NCBI GenBank assembly: GCA_964393525.1 | Contig: CAYMTV010000003.1 | Coordinates: forward strand, 8,155 to 72,154 | Source: CAYMTV01 sp964393525 | GTDB taxonomy: Bacteria > Patescibacteriota > Microgenomatia > Daviesbacterales > UBA10151 | Length of the DNA stretch: 64,000 nucleotides | Reading direction: 5' to 3' | Shown: positions 33,110 to 41,283 of the stretch, piece after piece | Layout: each line of letters starts with the position of its first letter | Numbering within the stretch: position 1 is the first letter of the stretch | The notes under the pieces: model-generated | Told to the model about the DNA's origin: nothing | Database searches by the model: none | The model's input: the letters and a program-made list of their open reading frames with translations, nothing else | Translations under genes and position numbers: made by a program

Positions 33110-33144
33110 CTTGTCAAAAAATGCGTTTAAGCATTTTTTGCAAG
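33110..33144 (+). repeat. Hairpin after alaS, CTTG-t-CAA...TTG-CAAG type
   Basis: 10-bp perfect stem CAAAAAATGC/GCATTTTTTG inside a CTTG/CAAG outer stem with one bulged T. The same outer frame, with different interior, follows rpoC at 55032. ACCCTTGTCAA at the left edge is shared with 55029 and, in a gene leader, 9923. Confidence 0.75.
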
Positions 33145-33173
33145 CCCTGTTTGCGGGGCAAGCGGTCTCCCTA

Positions 33174-33211
33174 GTTCAAAACAGTTTTTTTATATTTTAA
33201 CTGTTTTGAAC
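33174..33211. repeat. 13-bp perfect inverted repeat with AT-rich loop
   Basis: GTTCAAAACAGTT and AACTGTTTTGAAC flank a 12-nt T/A loop. It might terminate alaS transcription, since the left arm runs into seven T. Part of the hairpin-rich interval between alaS and the PilM-like gene. Confidence 0.8.
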
Positions 33212-33243
33212 TTCGGTCCGACTCCCCTACTTCAATCTATGCC

Positions 33244-33272
33244 TTAACTTGTGTTAAGATTTCTAATACAAT
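33244..33272 (+). promoter_or_regulatory. Promoter of the PilM-like membrane protein gene
   Basis: TTAACT (4/6), 17-bp spacer, TACAAT (5/6). The predicted start near 33279 leaves a leader of about 28 nt consisting of a terminator-type hairpin only. A CTTAAC/GTTAAG palindrome covers the -35 box. Confidence 0.55.
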
Positions 33273-33283
33273 AACTTAAGTTA

Positions 33284-33304
33284 CCGGAGTTTCCGGGTCT
33301 TTTT
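33284..33304 (+). terminator. Terminator-like hairpin directly before the start codon
   Basis: CCGGA-GTT-TCCGG followed by GTC and five T, ending 2-3 nt before the ATG at 33307. The layout equals that of the nusA leader, though the 5-bp stem is weaker. Confidence 0.5.
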
Positions 33305-33306
33305 GT

Positions 33307-35583
33307 ATGAACATATTTGATAAACTGCCCAATATACTCTCCCCTTTTGTTAAAAAATCTCAAACAGAAGAATACTATTTTGCTCTAAATATTGATAGCT
33401 CCAAAAGAGTTGATGCCGCAGTCTGGGCGATCTCCGGCGATAGAATTAGGATAATCCATAGCTCGTTTGCCTCCTATAAGCATGAAGAGCAGTTAATAGA
33501 GGCATCAAATATTGCACTGGATGAGGCGCTAGCGGATTTTCAACCAGAACCGGCGAAAGTTTTATTTGGAGTACCAGACTCTTGGCTACAGGATGAGGAG
33601 CTAAAACCGGAAAAACTAAAAACATTAAGGCAAATGGTCAAAGAGCTTGATATTTCTCCCTTAGCTTATGTTTCAACCACCCAGGCAATCTCCCATTACA
33701 TGAATAAGGATCAGGGTGTTCCCTTAACCGCGATATTGGTCAAAATTACCGACCCCCTAAGTGTCACAGTGGTTAAGGGAGGTAAAGTTGTCGAGAGCCG
33801 GGATCAAAAAAGGACCGATAATTTGCCACAGGACATTGAGAAGGCCTTGATGAGCATTACCGATGTTGAGGTTTTGCCTTCCAGATTTTTAATTTACGGT
33901 ACAGAAAAAGAGGGGAAGTTTAAAGACGAGATTCAGGCTTTTCCCTGGATGAACCAGCTGCCCTTTTTACACCTGCCAAAAATTGAGATCCTGCCTGATG
34001 AAATAGAAATCCAGGCAATTTGCCTGGCTGGAGCCTCTGAACTGCATCCTGATACAAATTTCAACACCAAAGATTTAATAGCCCCTTCCAAACCTGAACT
34101 TAAGCACCATGCCAAGGCTTTGCCCCAGGCAACAGCCGAGGAGTTGGGGTTTGTCCAAGGCGAAATTGAAGATGAGGAGAAGAGGCATCATGCAAAAGAT
34201 GAGTATGACGCAGGTTTGGAAGATGGGTTTGATGAGGAGAAGGAGGATGAGCATTTTGGCAGGCGAAGAGAAACCCACCATCCCGCAGTCTTTCATGAAG
34301 GCCATACAGAGCTCGCCCTAGCCTCGCCTTTAGATAGGTTTAAGGCCTTGGTTGCAGCTCCCTTGTCTTTGATCAAGAAGCCCAGAATAGGTATAGAGCA
34401 TCATGGGGGAAAAAGCCCGATATTTTTAAAAGCAGGGAAAATCTTAATATTGCCCGTGATTATTTTGCTTTTTTTAGTAGCTGCCTTTCTATTCCTGCCC
34501 AAGGCTAAGGTAAGCGTATTTATAGATTTAAGAGTTTTAGAAAAGGACTCACAAATCGTGGCTGATCCAAAAATTTCTCAAATAGATGAGGCAAATAAAA
34601 TCATACCCGGTAAAACCGCCAAGACCGAACAGGTAGATACGGGTAAAGGCAGCGCAACCGGCAAGAAAAAGGTCGGGGAGGAAGCCAAAGGTAAGGTAAT
34701 TGTTTACAATAAAACCAGTTCTTTAAAAACGATCTCCCAGGGGACGGTTTTGACAGGTCCTAATAACCTAAAGTTTGCGCTTGATACCTCAGTTCAGATT
34801 GCCTCTCAGTCCTCATCCGTTGGGGCTGACTTTACAACGATTGTTAAACCCGGCAAATCAGATCCGGTAGGGGCAACCGCCACAGAGATTGGGCCTGAGG
34901 GTAATATTGCGGCTGGTACTGAACTCTCGGTAAGCGGTTCATCGTCAGATCAGGTGGTGGCAAAAGTTGATACTGCTTTTTCTGGAGGGGTGAGTAAAGA
35001 TGTGACGGTTGTTACCTCAGATGACCAAAAAAAGCTTTTGGCCCAAGTCACTTCAGATCTTAGGAAAAAAGCCCAGGAAGATATCCAGGGAAAACTTGAG
35101 CCGGGTTTTAAAGTTTTGGCGGAAGGATTGTCTGAGGAGGTTGTTAAAAAAACCTATTCCAAAAATGTTAATGATCAGGCTTCCGAGTTTAGCTTAAGCT
35201 TAACTGCCCGTTACAGCGGTACTGCTTATAGTGAAAATGACTTAAAAACAATTGTCTCAAAACTGGTCGAAACGAACGTTCCTGAGGGTTATAAACTGGA
35301 TTTAACCCGTACCGAGACACAAGCCGATGTTTCAAAGATTGAAAAAGACGGCAGGCTGATTTTCTTGGCAAAGTTTAAAGCCAAACTAATGCCTAAGTTG
35401 GATGAGGCCCAAATCAAAAAGGATATTGCCGGAAAAAGCCCGATTCAGGCGGCCGACAGATTAAAAAAGATTGAGAATGTAATCGGCTCAAGTTTTGAGA
35501 TTACTCCGTCACTTCCTTTTAAGCCGCTGCAGATTCTGCCAATACTTCCCCAAAATATCTCCATTGAAGTAACAGCTAAGTGA
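33307..35583 (+). CDS. PilM-like/periplasmic-domain membrane protein
   Basis: 758 residues. Residues about 20-250 look like an actin-fold PilM/FtsA-type cytoplasmic domain (YYFALNIDSSKRVDAAVW, KVLFGVPDSWL, AILVKITDPLSVTVVKGG). A charged His/Glu/Asp linker (about 275-345) leads to one membrane helix (about 378-400). The outside part (about 400-758) is beta-rich with SLKTISQGTVLTGPNNLKF and repeated glycine-rich strands, resembling the baseplate-J-like domains annotated in Patescibacteria, and ends in a Pro-rich strand. It may link type IV pilus assembly to the envelope. The gene has its own promoter and a terminator-like leader. Its TGA stop is part of a repeat element. Confidence 0.65.
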   Translation: MNIFDKLPNILSPFVKKSQTEEYYFALNIDSSKRVDAAVWAISGDRIRIIHSSFASYKHEEQLIEASNIALDEALADFQPEPAKVLFGVPDSWLQDEELKPEKLKTLRQMVKELDISPLAYVSTTQAISHYMNKDQGVPLTAILVKITDPLSVTVVKGGKVVESRDQKRTDNLPQDIEKALMSITDVEVLPSRFLIYGTEKEGKFKDEIQAFPWMNQLPFLHLPKIEILPDEIEIQAICLAGASELHPDTNFNTKDLIAPSKPELKHHAKALPQATAEELGFVQGEIEDEEKRHHAKDEYDAGLEDGFDEEKEDEHFGRRRETHHPAVFHEGHTELALASPLDRFKALVAAPLSLIKKPRIGIEHHGGKSPIFLKAGKILILPVIILLFLVAAFLFLPKAKVSVFIDLRVLEKDSQIVADPKISQIDEANKIIPGKTAKTEQVDTGKGSATGKKKVGEEAKGKVIVYNKTSSLKTISQGTVLTGPNNLKFALDTSVQIASQSSSVGADFTTIVKPGKSDPVGATATEIGPEGNIAAGTELSVSGSSSDQVVAKVDTAFSGGVSKDVTVVTSDDQKKLLAQVTSDLRKKAQEDIQGKLEPGFKVLAEGLSEEVVKKTYSKNVNDQASEFSLSLTARYSGTAYSENDLKTIVSKLVETNVPEGYKLDLTRTETQADVSKIEKDGRLIFLAKFKAKLMPKLDEAQIKKDIAGKSPIQAADRLKKIENVIGSSFEITPSLPFKPLQILPILPQNISIEVTAK

Positions 35584-35626
35584 CGCCTTGCGTCATCCTG
35601 AGCGCTCATTAAAGAGCGCGAAGGAT
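35581..35626. repeat. Palindromic element at the 3' junction of two convergent genes
   Basis: TGACGC/GCGTCA hairpin (35581-35595), then ATCCT...AGGAT (35595-35626) enclosing CGCTC/GAGCG. The ATCCTGAGCG and CGAAGGAT ends match the grpE copy 1 ends. It provides the stop codon of the upstream gene. Confidence 0.7.
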
Positions 35627-36202
35627 CTAGTTTAATTTGTATCGTTTGAGGTTTTTGGAAGCCAGTGCATAAGTTCCAAAGAGGAAAATTGTGTAGATTA
35701 GATCCCCAAGAAGTGTAAATTTATAAAATGGGATGCCCATAATATAACTTTGGATTAGTCCATCCAAAGTATACCCATAATATCCCCCGGCCCAGACTCC
35801 AAAATTGGTAATTATAAAAAACTGCAGTGAAGAGATAATTGCTCCAAAAAAGATATTTTGAGCTTTAAGGCGCTTTTTAATGAAAGATCCAATAAAAGCG
35901 GAAATTAAAACTGCTCCCCAGACAAAAAGCGTGGTTGAATGAAACATCGCGCCAATAGGCTGGATTTTGGAAAAATTAAACATTTGAGGAAGGAATGGGT
36001 TGATATATAAAAGAAGGTAATCTGAGATAGCCAGTGCCAAAAGCGAAATTATAACCGCCTGTCTAAAAGAAAGCTTGGCTCCGGCAAAGATCGCTGTTGC
36101 CACAACCGGGGTAAAATTAGGCGGATGAGGGATAAGTCGCAGCAAAATGCTTGCAAATATAAAAAAAAGTACCAACAAATTCTTCCTTAAAAAATCCTTC
36201 AT
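35627..36202 (-). CDS. DUF6580-type membrane protein
   Basis: 191 residues with about five membrane helices. The first segment contains RLIPHPPNFTPVVATAIFAGAKL and later NFGVWAGGYYGYTLDGLIQSY, features I associate with DUF6580-type putative transport (ECF substrate-component-like) proteins. Substrate unknown. It converges with the PilM-like gene across a palindromic repeat and is divergent from the sortase gene. Confidence 0.65.
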   Translation of the reverse strand: MKDFLRKNLLVLFFIFASILLRLIPHPPNFTPVVATAIFAGAKLSFRQAVIISLLALAISDYLLLYINPFLPQMFNFSKIQPIGAMFHSTTLFVWGAVLISAFIGSFIKKRLKAQNIFFGAIISSLQFFIITNFGVWAGGYYGYTLDGLIQSYIMGIPFYKFTLLGDLIYTIFLFGTYALASKNLKRYKLN

Positions 36203-36269
36203 AAGTGCTTAGTAACTTACACATTTTAGACTCAATTAGTCAACCTACCAAATATTGTGTAGTTTAGGT

Positions 36270-36944
36270 ATGATGAATTTACTGCTCATGTTACTTAAAG
36301 GTTTTTCACTTTTATGTTTGGGATTTGGCGTGTTTGTTTTAATGCAGGTTGTGATGCCTGTTTTAGCTTATAAAGCCTGGAAAATTACAAGTTTTGATGA
36401 AAGTCAGCTTCTAGCAGACCCCAAGCCCAAGGTTTTAAGTGGGAATTTAATTGGCAGTGATGTTTTAGGGATTTCAGTAGAAAATATCAATAACTTTCCG
36501 GCATTTGTCTCAAGCAATGGGGTTAAGGTCTCGCCTTACGATGAGTTTAGGATTAGTGTCTCCTCAATTGGGCTGGATGAAAAAGTTTTGGTAAACAGTA
36601 ATAATTTTGAGTTAAATTTGTCTCACCTACCCGGAACCTCACTTCCGGGTGAGACGGGCAATGTTTTTATAACAGGTCACTCCTCTATCTGGCCTACGTT
36701 TTCCAAAAAGCAAAAAGCCTTACTGGCAAAGTTGCCCGGTGTTAAAAAAGGTGACCAAGTTGTTGTTGAAGCATCGGGCCAAAAGTTTAATTATGAGGTG
36801 GTAGGGATAAAAATCGTCGATCCAAAAGATGTCAGTGTTATTAATCCGCCGGATGAGGATGGAAGGTATCTTACCTTGATGACTTGTGTTCCTCCGGGCT
36901 TTAATACAAAAAGGCTGATTGTTCTTGCAAAATTTAAACCTTAA
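36270..36944 (+). CDS. Sortase family transpeptidase
   Basis: 224 residues from ATG 36270 (a second ATG follows directly). An N-terminal membrane helix (about 10-34) anchors an extracellular sortase domain with the catalytic triad His137 (ITGHSS), Cys206 (TLMTCVP) and Arg215 (TKRL). PGETGNVFITGH resembles class D/E sortases. It would attach surface proteins to each other or to the wall; no LPXTG-type substrate is obvious in the window. ruvX begins 18 bp downstream. Confidence 0.85.
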   Translation: MMNLLLMLLKGFSLLCLGFGVFVLMQVVMPVLAYKAWKITSFDESQLLADPKPKVLSGNLIGSDVLGISVENINNFPAFVSSNGVKVSPYDEFRISVSSIGLDEKVLVNSNNFELNLSHLPGTSLPGETGNVFITGHSSIWPTFSKKQKALLAKLPGVKKGDQVVVEASGQKFNYEVVGIKIVDPKDVSVINPPDEDGRYLTLMTCVPPGFNTKRLIVLAKFKP

Positions 36945-36962
36945 ATTTATATTAGTTAACTG

Positions 36963-37358
36963 ATGCGTTTCCTAGGAATTGATTATGGTAAAAGAAAAGT
37001 TGGGTTTGCTATCTCTGAAGGTTTGACTGCTTCTCCTTATAAGGTAATAAATATTTCTTCATTAAAAGATGCCTTAGCGCAAGTTTTACAAATTCTTTTA
37101 AAAGAAAATATTGATAGGGTAGTAATTGGAGTTCCAGAATCCGGTGAGGCATTAAATATTACTAAAAAATTTATAGCTGAATTAACAAAAATCCAACCCC
37201 CGAGGTTTGATATAGTAGAAGTTGCGGAGACATTGAGTTCGCAAGGTGCAAAAGCGCAGATGATTGAACAGGGATTGGGCAAAAAATCCCGGGCAACAGA
37301 GGATGCATATTCTGCTACAATAATTCTTCAAGACTATTTAGACTCTCAAAAGGCATGA
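36963..37358 (+). CDS. ruvX: Holliday junction resolvase-like / pre-16S rRNA nuclease YqgF
   Basis: 131 residues of the RNase-H-like YqgF family: N-terminal FLGIDYGKRKVGFAIS with the first catalytic Asp, VVIGVPES, and late ATEDAYSATIILQDYL with the final acidic residue. The central ESGEA replaces the usual PLNMDG stretch, and VAETLSSQGA parallels the conserved DERLTT-A element. YqgF matures 16S rRNA ends. TATATT lies 9 nt before the ATG. The stop overlaps mltG by 4 bp (ATGA). Confidence 0.85.
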   Translation: MRFLGIDYGKRKVGFAISEGLTASPYKVINISSLKDALAQVLQILLKENIDRVVIGVPESGEALNITKKFIAELTKIQPPRFDIVEVAETLSSQGAKAQMIEQGLGKKSRATEDAYSATIILQDYLDSQKA

Positions 37359-38359
37359 ATTACTATCCGCAAAGACGTCCAAGACCCTTTAGAGGGTTAC
37401 TGCTTCTGGTTGGACTAATAATTTTTCTAATTTATGCAGGAATGTCTTATTGGAACTTTTTAAACTCCCCTCTTAACAAAAACGGACAGCTAAAAGCCTT
37501 TGTGGTCCAAAAAGGTGAAGGGGTATCCTCTATTGGGGATAGATTAGAAAGAGATGGGTTTATAAGATCATCTTTAGCGTTTCAGGTTTCTTATCAGTTT
37601 TCTCAGCAAAAAAGAATTGAGGCCGGGGATTTTAAACTCTCCCCTGATATGTCAGTTAAAGAGATTTTGGAGAACTTCTCGCGAGGTTCAGTTGATAAAT
37701 GGACGACTTTGATAGAAGGCTGGCGGGTTGAAGAAATGGCAAAAAAGCTGAATCAAGAATTAGGAATTAAGAATGACGAATTTTTAAGTGAAGCAAAACA
37801 ATATGAAGGATATTTATTCCCGGATACCTACTTATTTAATCCTAAGGCTAAAATCTCGGATATAGTTTCAACCTTAAGGAATAACTTTGATAGCAAATTT
37901 AGTGATGAGTTGAAAAACAAAATTAAGCAGAAAGGACTCTCTGAAGAAGAGGGAGTAGTATTAGCATCAATTGTCGAAAGAGAAGCCCGTTCAGACAAGG
38001 TCAGGACAGAAGTTGCTAGCGTTTTACTTAAAAGGTTTAAACTGGGGATGAAGCTTGATGCAGATGCAACTGTTCAGTATGCCAAAGACTCCATTGCTCT
38101 AAAAAATGGCAGATTGGATAAGTTTTGGCAGCCGATATCCAGAGCAGACTATAGCGGAGTGGTTTCCCCGTATAATACTTACTTAAACAATGGTCTTCCT
38201 CCTACTCCTATTTCCAACCCCTCTTTGTCTTCTTTAAAAGCCGTTGCCAATGCCGATCCCTCTACGCCCTATCTTTTTTATTATCACGATTCAAAAGGAA
38301 ATTCCTACTACGCTAAAACCATAGAAGAACACAATAGAAATATAGCCAATAACAGATAA
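37355..38359 (+). CDS. mltG: Endolytic murein transglycosylase MltG (YceG)
   Basis: 334 residues, full length. N-terminal membrane helix (about 13-33), a LysM-like region (FVVQKGEGVSSIGDRLERDGFI), then the YceG catalytic domain with LIEGWRVEEMA, YEGYLFPDTYLF, LASIVEREAR (catalytic Glu), and SPYNTYLNNGLPPTPISNPS. It cuts nascent peptidoglycan and sets strand length. Its pairing with ruvX by an ATGA overlap keeps the common yqgF-mltG order. A 10-bp perfect stem-loop follows its stop. Confidence 0.94.
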   Translation: MNYYPQRRPRPFRGLLLLVGLIIFLIYAGMSYWNFLNSPLNKNGQLKAFVVQKGEGVSSIGDRLERDGFIRSSLAFQVSYQFSQQKRIEAGDFKLSPDMSVKEILENFSRGSVDKWTTLIEGWRVEEMAKKLNQELGIKNDEFLSEAKQYEGYLFPDTYLFNPKAKISDIVSTLRNNFDSKFSDELKNKIKQKGLSEEEGVVLASIVEREARSDKVRTEVASVLLKRFKLGMKLDADATVQYAKDSIALKNGRLDKFWQPISRADYSGVVSPYNTYLNNGLPPTPISNPSLSSLKAVANADPSTPYLFYYHDSKGNSYYAKTIEEHNRNIANNR

Positions 38360-38367
38360 TTACTTTA

Positions 38368-38390
38368 AATTATAAAAACGTTTTATAATT
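38368..38390 (+). promoter_or_regulatory. Stem-loop overlapping a leaderless -10 box
   Basis: AATTATAAAA-ACG-TTTTATAATT is a perfect 10-bp stem. The right arm contains TATAAT (38384-38389), which ends 8 nt before the GTG at 38398. It could serve as operator for the next gene or as the 3' end of the mltG transcript. Confidence 0.6.
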
Positions 38391-38397
38391 ATTCTTA

Positions 38398-39471
38398 GTG
38401 AAGCAAAAAGGTTTTAGCCTCGTTATCCTGCTTATATTTTTGGCTATTTTAGCCATTCCTTTTTGGTTTGGTGTTTGGCACCTTCTAAACTCAGCACCAC
38501 TATTTGGTATAAAGGAAAATCCAAATAACACTCCGCCGGTTGATTTATCGAAGATTAATTGGAGCAAAGGACCTTTTAAGATTTTTTTCCGAACGCCAGT
38601 AGGTTTATTCTCAATTAAAACTGATGGGAAAGAAAAAAAGATGATATTTTCAGGATTGAGTAATTACATGTTGCTGGACTCTTCGAGAAAAATTTTACTA
38701 AAAACAAGAGGTAATATCTTGATCGCGGATGAAGAAGGTAAAACCCAAGAAAACATCTTTACTACAGAAAAAAACAAATATATTTCTTCTTGGAGAATTT
38801 CACCGGATGAGAAAAAAATAGCATTTTTAGTTGTGGATGAGAATAAATGGAAAAATCCTAAAAATAGAATACCTGATGAGGCGTATATTCTCAATCTTGA
38901 AACTAGAACGTTTATTCAACTTGATAGGCAAAAAGATTTGCTTGATTCGGAGGCTGATGGGTTTAAATGGATTAATAAAAGTGAGAATATTATTGTTTTT
39001 ACTACAAAAACTTATTCCGAAAATGATGTACAAACCCTTTATATTATTTATGAATTGAATTCTAGAGAAAGCCAACTTTTGGGCAAACAGAGTAGTTTTT
39101 TAACAGTCGGGGAAACAAAACCTTTGTCAGACTTTATTGGTTCTTTAGTTGCAGTAGAAACTAGAATAAGTGGCGGAACAAATCGCTATTATTACTTAAG
39201 AACAAGCCAAGATGGCACAAAACGAGTAACTGTAGAAAATGATGGAAGGATCATAGTTGATGGTACTCAGATAATGTTTTGGGCAATGAAAAATTTTAAG
39301 GGTTTTACTGAAACTTGCAGACACCCTGGATGGCTGCCTGATAATGAACATTTAGTTATTGAATGTAGTGGTCTGAAAGTGATTGAGGTGGGTACAAAGA
39401 GAAATGCCAAACTAATCGACGGTTACGATGCGCAGTGGTTTGACCAGAGATTTGAAATCAGCGATCTATAA
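38398..39471 (+). CDS. Prepilin-like anchored beta-propeller-type protein
   Basis: 357 residues, GTG start placed by the leaderless -10 box. The N-terminus KQKGFSLVILLIFLAILAI resembles a type IV prepilin leader (GFSL plus hydrophobic helix) but lacks the usual Glu5. The rest is beta-rich with TolB/PD40-like repeats: ISSWRISPDEKKIAFLV, DGFKWINKSENIIVFTT, and a Cys-bearing CRHPGWLPDNEHLVIEC near the end, suggesting a partial beta-propeller outside the membrane. Function unknown. The last 6 bp overlap a convergent small gene. Confidence 0.6.
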   Translation: MKQKGFSLVILLIFLAILAIPFWFGVWHLLNSAPLFGIKENPNNTPPVDLSKINWSKGPFKIFFRTPVGLFSIKTDGKEKKMIFSGLSNYMLLDSSRKILLKTRGNILIADEEGKTQENIFTTEKNKYISSWRISPDEKKIAFLVVDENKWKNPKNRIPDEAYILNLETRTFIQLDRQKDLLDSEADGFKWINKSENIIVFTTKTYSENDVQTLYIIYELNSRESQLLGKQSSFLTVGETKPLSDFIGSLVAVETRISGGTNRYYYLRTSQDGTKRVTVENDGRIIVDGTQIMFWAMKNFKGFTETCRHPGWLPDNEHLVIECSGLKVIEVGTKRNAKLIDGYDAQWFDQRFEISDL

Positions 39472-39723
39472 CTCATTTCTTAAATTTTCTATATCTTCCG
39501 AAAAATTAGGCGGATCAAGTTTGTTGATTTCCTGCTCTAAATTCGAATTTTCATCCAGAGGAGGGAGTGTCGGTTTTGGAGTAGGGACTTCTGGTTTTGA
39601 AGCCTGAGAGGAGTTGGTGAGTGGCTGAATGATTTTACCATCCCCCTTTCCAATCAGGAGAAAAATAACTACCCCAATCAGAGCCGAAAATATAATAACT
39701 AGCACTAAACTCTTAAAACTCAT
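39466..39723 (-). CDS. Small membrane-anchored protein with Pro-rich stalk
   Basis: 85 residues: an N-terminal membrane helix (about 5-24), a Pro/Thr/Ser stalk (PEVPTPKPTLPPLDE) and an acidic end. GAGGAA, 6 nt before the ATG, serves as Shine-Dalgarno site. No family recognised. It overlaps the convergent propeller gene by 6 bp. Confidence 0.55.
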   Translation of the reverse strand: MSFKSLVLVIIFSALIGVVIFLLIGKGDGKIIQPLTNSSQASKPEVPTPKPTLPPLDENSNLEQEINKLDPPNFSEDIENLRNEL

Positions 39724-39736
39724 ACTGTTTCCTCAT

Positions 39737-39773
39737 TGCACAACCTATATGCACCTCTCATACAAATTGCGAT
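39737..39773. repeat. Intergenic repeat, copy A
   Basis: TGCACAACC-ATATGCA...TACAAATTGCG; aligns with copy B at 44050-44084 with a few substitutions and one indel. Imperfect GCAA/TTGC arms in both copies. Confidence 0.45.
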
Positions 39774-39780
39774 AACTTAA

Positions 39781-40305
39781 TTAATCAACTAAATCCAAAA
39801 TAATCTTTTGAGATTTAATGACTTTTGACCTTAAACCGTTTAAGTCAGCATACATCTGAGAAATTGTTGAATTTATATCACGGTTAATATTAGACTGCCC
39901 GGTTAAGTTAAAAACATAAACTTTTGCGGCCTGAAAGGCAACTGCCTCATGGGCATAAGTCAGCCAGTACCTAGTATTCTCTACATCATTTTCCAAATTT
40001 CTTTTGATCCCATCGGTTTCATATCTTGGGTCCACGCCGGTTCTTCTAATATACTCGTCCAAAATCAACCCTTGTCTTTCCATAAGCTCTCCTAAGAGAT
40101 TAGTTTTTTCTTTATTAAAATCAGCAATTTTTTTCTCAAATTCTTCAAGCTTTTGTTTATTTTGTGGTGAGTAATTTTTAATTCTTTGGTTATAAGCTTC
40201 TCTTTGGTCATTTAAGATATCTTCAGGAGTAATCCTGGCGTAAGCGGTTTGAGGGACTATTAGGAGTAAAAATAAACCCGTTAAAAGAAACAGAGTTTTG
40301 GGCAT
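39781..40305 (-). CDS. Exported helical protein
   Basis: 174 residues from ATG 40305; the frame is open further upstream but TATAAT ends exactly 7 nt before this ATG, and the N-terminus MPKTLFLLTGLFLLLIVPQTAYA is a clean signal peptide. The mature protein is helical and charged, with a coiled coil (SPQNKQKLEEFEKKIADF) followed by a C-terminal helical bundle. No cysteines in the mature part and no known motif. Probably periplasmic or surface-exposed. Confidence 0.6.
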   Translation of the reverse strand: MPKTLFLLTGLFLLLIVPQTAYARITPEDILNDQREAYNQRIKNYSPQNKQKLEEFEKKIADFNKEKTNLLGELMERQGLILDEYIRRTGVDPRYETDGIKRNLENDVENTRYWLTYAHEAVAFQAAKVYVFNLTGQSNINRDINSTISQMYADLNGLRSKVIKSQKIILDLVD

Positions 40306-40312
40306 TGAAAGA

Positions 40313-40318
40313 ATTATA
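40313..40318 (-). promoter_or_regulatory. Leaderless -10 box of the exported helical protein
   Basis: Reading leftward TATAAT, then TCTTTCA (7 nt) and ATG. Perfect -10; the -35 region matches poorly. Confidence 0.65.
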
Positions 40319-40374
40319 CTACACCAAAGGTTATTGCCTTTTTTGGCAATTTGTGAGTATGTTAATAGGTTACT

Positions 40375-41283
40375 ATGCCATTTAATGATGGTATCCCCAA
40401 GATAAACTCTTATTCCTTGACTGACTTTCATGATTTTGAAGATTGCTCTTTCCGGTTCTTTATTAGACATCATTTAGATAAAAAATATGAAATTGATGAG
40501 GGAAACAGCATCGTTGCACTGGGGAATTTATTGGATCAATCAATTAAAAAATTTCATAAACATAAGTATTACGGTTGTGACCCTTCAGAACTTGTAGGGC
40601 TTGTTAAGGCTGCAGCAAAAGATATGAGAGAGCAGGTGCAAATTGCTCAGGCTAAAGGAAAAAATCACTTTTACAAATCGACAATTCCTTTTTTGAATGA
40701 TGAGGTTATTACCGAGGCAATCAAAATTTTTCAAGATTATTACCGCGGAAGAAACCTTAAGATAAATCAGGCAGTAGAAGAAGTCGGGTTTTGTGAATGG
40801 ACTTTTGAGGCCAACGGAGATAAGTTTAAGCTTTGGGGAGGGCCGGATTGTCTGGAGATGGGAGAAGATGGTATCCCGGAAGTTGTTGACTACAAGTCCA
40901 GAAAGGATTTGGAAAAAGGCAAGACCTATATGGATATGGATTTAATGCCAAAGATTTATACTTTGCTTTGTTCATCTAAACTTTTGAATAAAGGCTTTAA
41001 AAAAGCCAGGTTTTTGGTAAGACTCTGGCAGGACCCAAAAGATGAGAGTTTATTTGAGGAATTTGATTTAACTGTTATGGATGGGGCTGAGTTTCTTTTT
41101 AAACAAAAAATTGAGAAAATTTTAGGTACGAAAGAAATTTATTTTTGTAACAAGGAATTTTGCAGAGCCTGTCAATCGGAGAAAAAAGATGACTTTTTGA
41201 AAGAATTAGAAATGCTTGGTTTAATTGATCAGAATAGCTCAAAAGTAGTATCAGGTGAGGAGTTTATAAGAGGAAATATATGA
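40375..41283 (+). CDS. RecB-family PD-(D/E)XK nuclease with Fe-S-type cysteines
   Basis: 302 residues. The nuclease motif appears as GGPDCLEM...PEVVDYKSRK, giving the Asp and the D-x-K pair; an upstream ALGNLLDQSIKKFH matches the G-x-x-x-H-like helix of RecB/Cas4-type nucleases. The C-terminal FCNKEFCRACQ places three cysteines as in the Cas4/AddB iron-sulphur cluster; the fourth would be the Cys in the early FEDCSFRF motif. No cas genes or CRISPR are present, so this is a stand-alone repair nuclease. It overlaps the kinase gene downstream by 4 bp. Confidence 0.8.
   Translation: MPFNDGIPKINSYSLTDFHDFEDCSFRFFIRHHLDKKYEIDEGNSIVALGNLLDQSIKKFHKHKYYGCDPSELVGLVKAAAKDMREQVQIAQAKGKNHFYKSTIPFLNDEVITEAIKIFQDYYRGRNLKINQAVEEVGFCEWTFEANGDKFKLWGGPDCLEMGEDGIPEVVDYKSRKDLEKGKTYMDMDLMPKIYTLLCSSKLLNKGFKKARFLVRLWQDPKDESLFEEFDLTVMDGAEFLFKQKIEKILGTKEIYFCNKEFCRACQSEKKDDFLKELEMLGLIDQNSSKVVSGEEFIRGNI

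Noticed and set aside
33099..33306. Possible tRNA gene in the alaS downstream interval
   Set aside because: The GGTCTCC...GTTCAAAA stretch suggested a T-arm, but the pairing is a long inverted repeat and no cloverleaf or GTTCRANYC loop fits.
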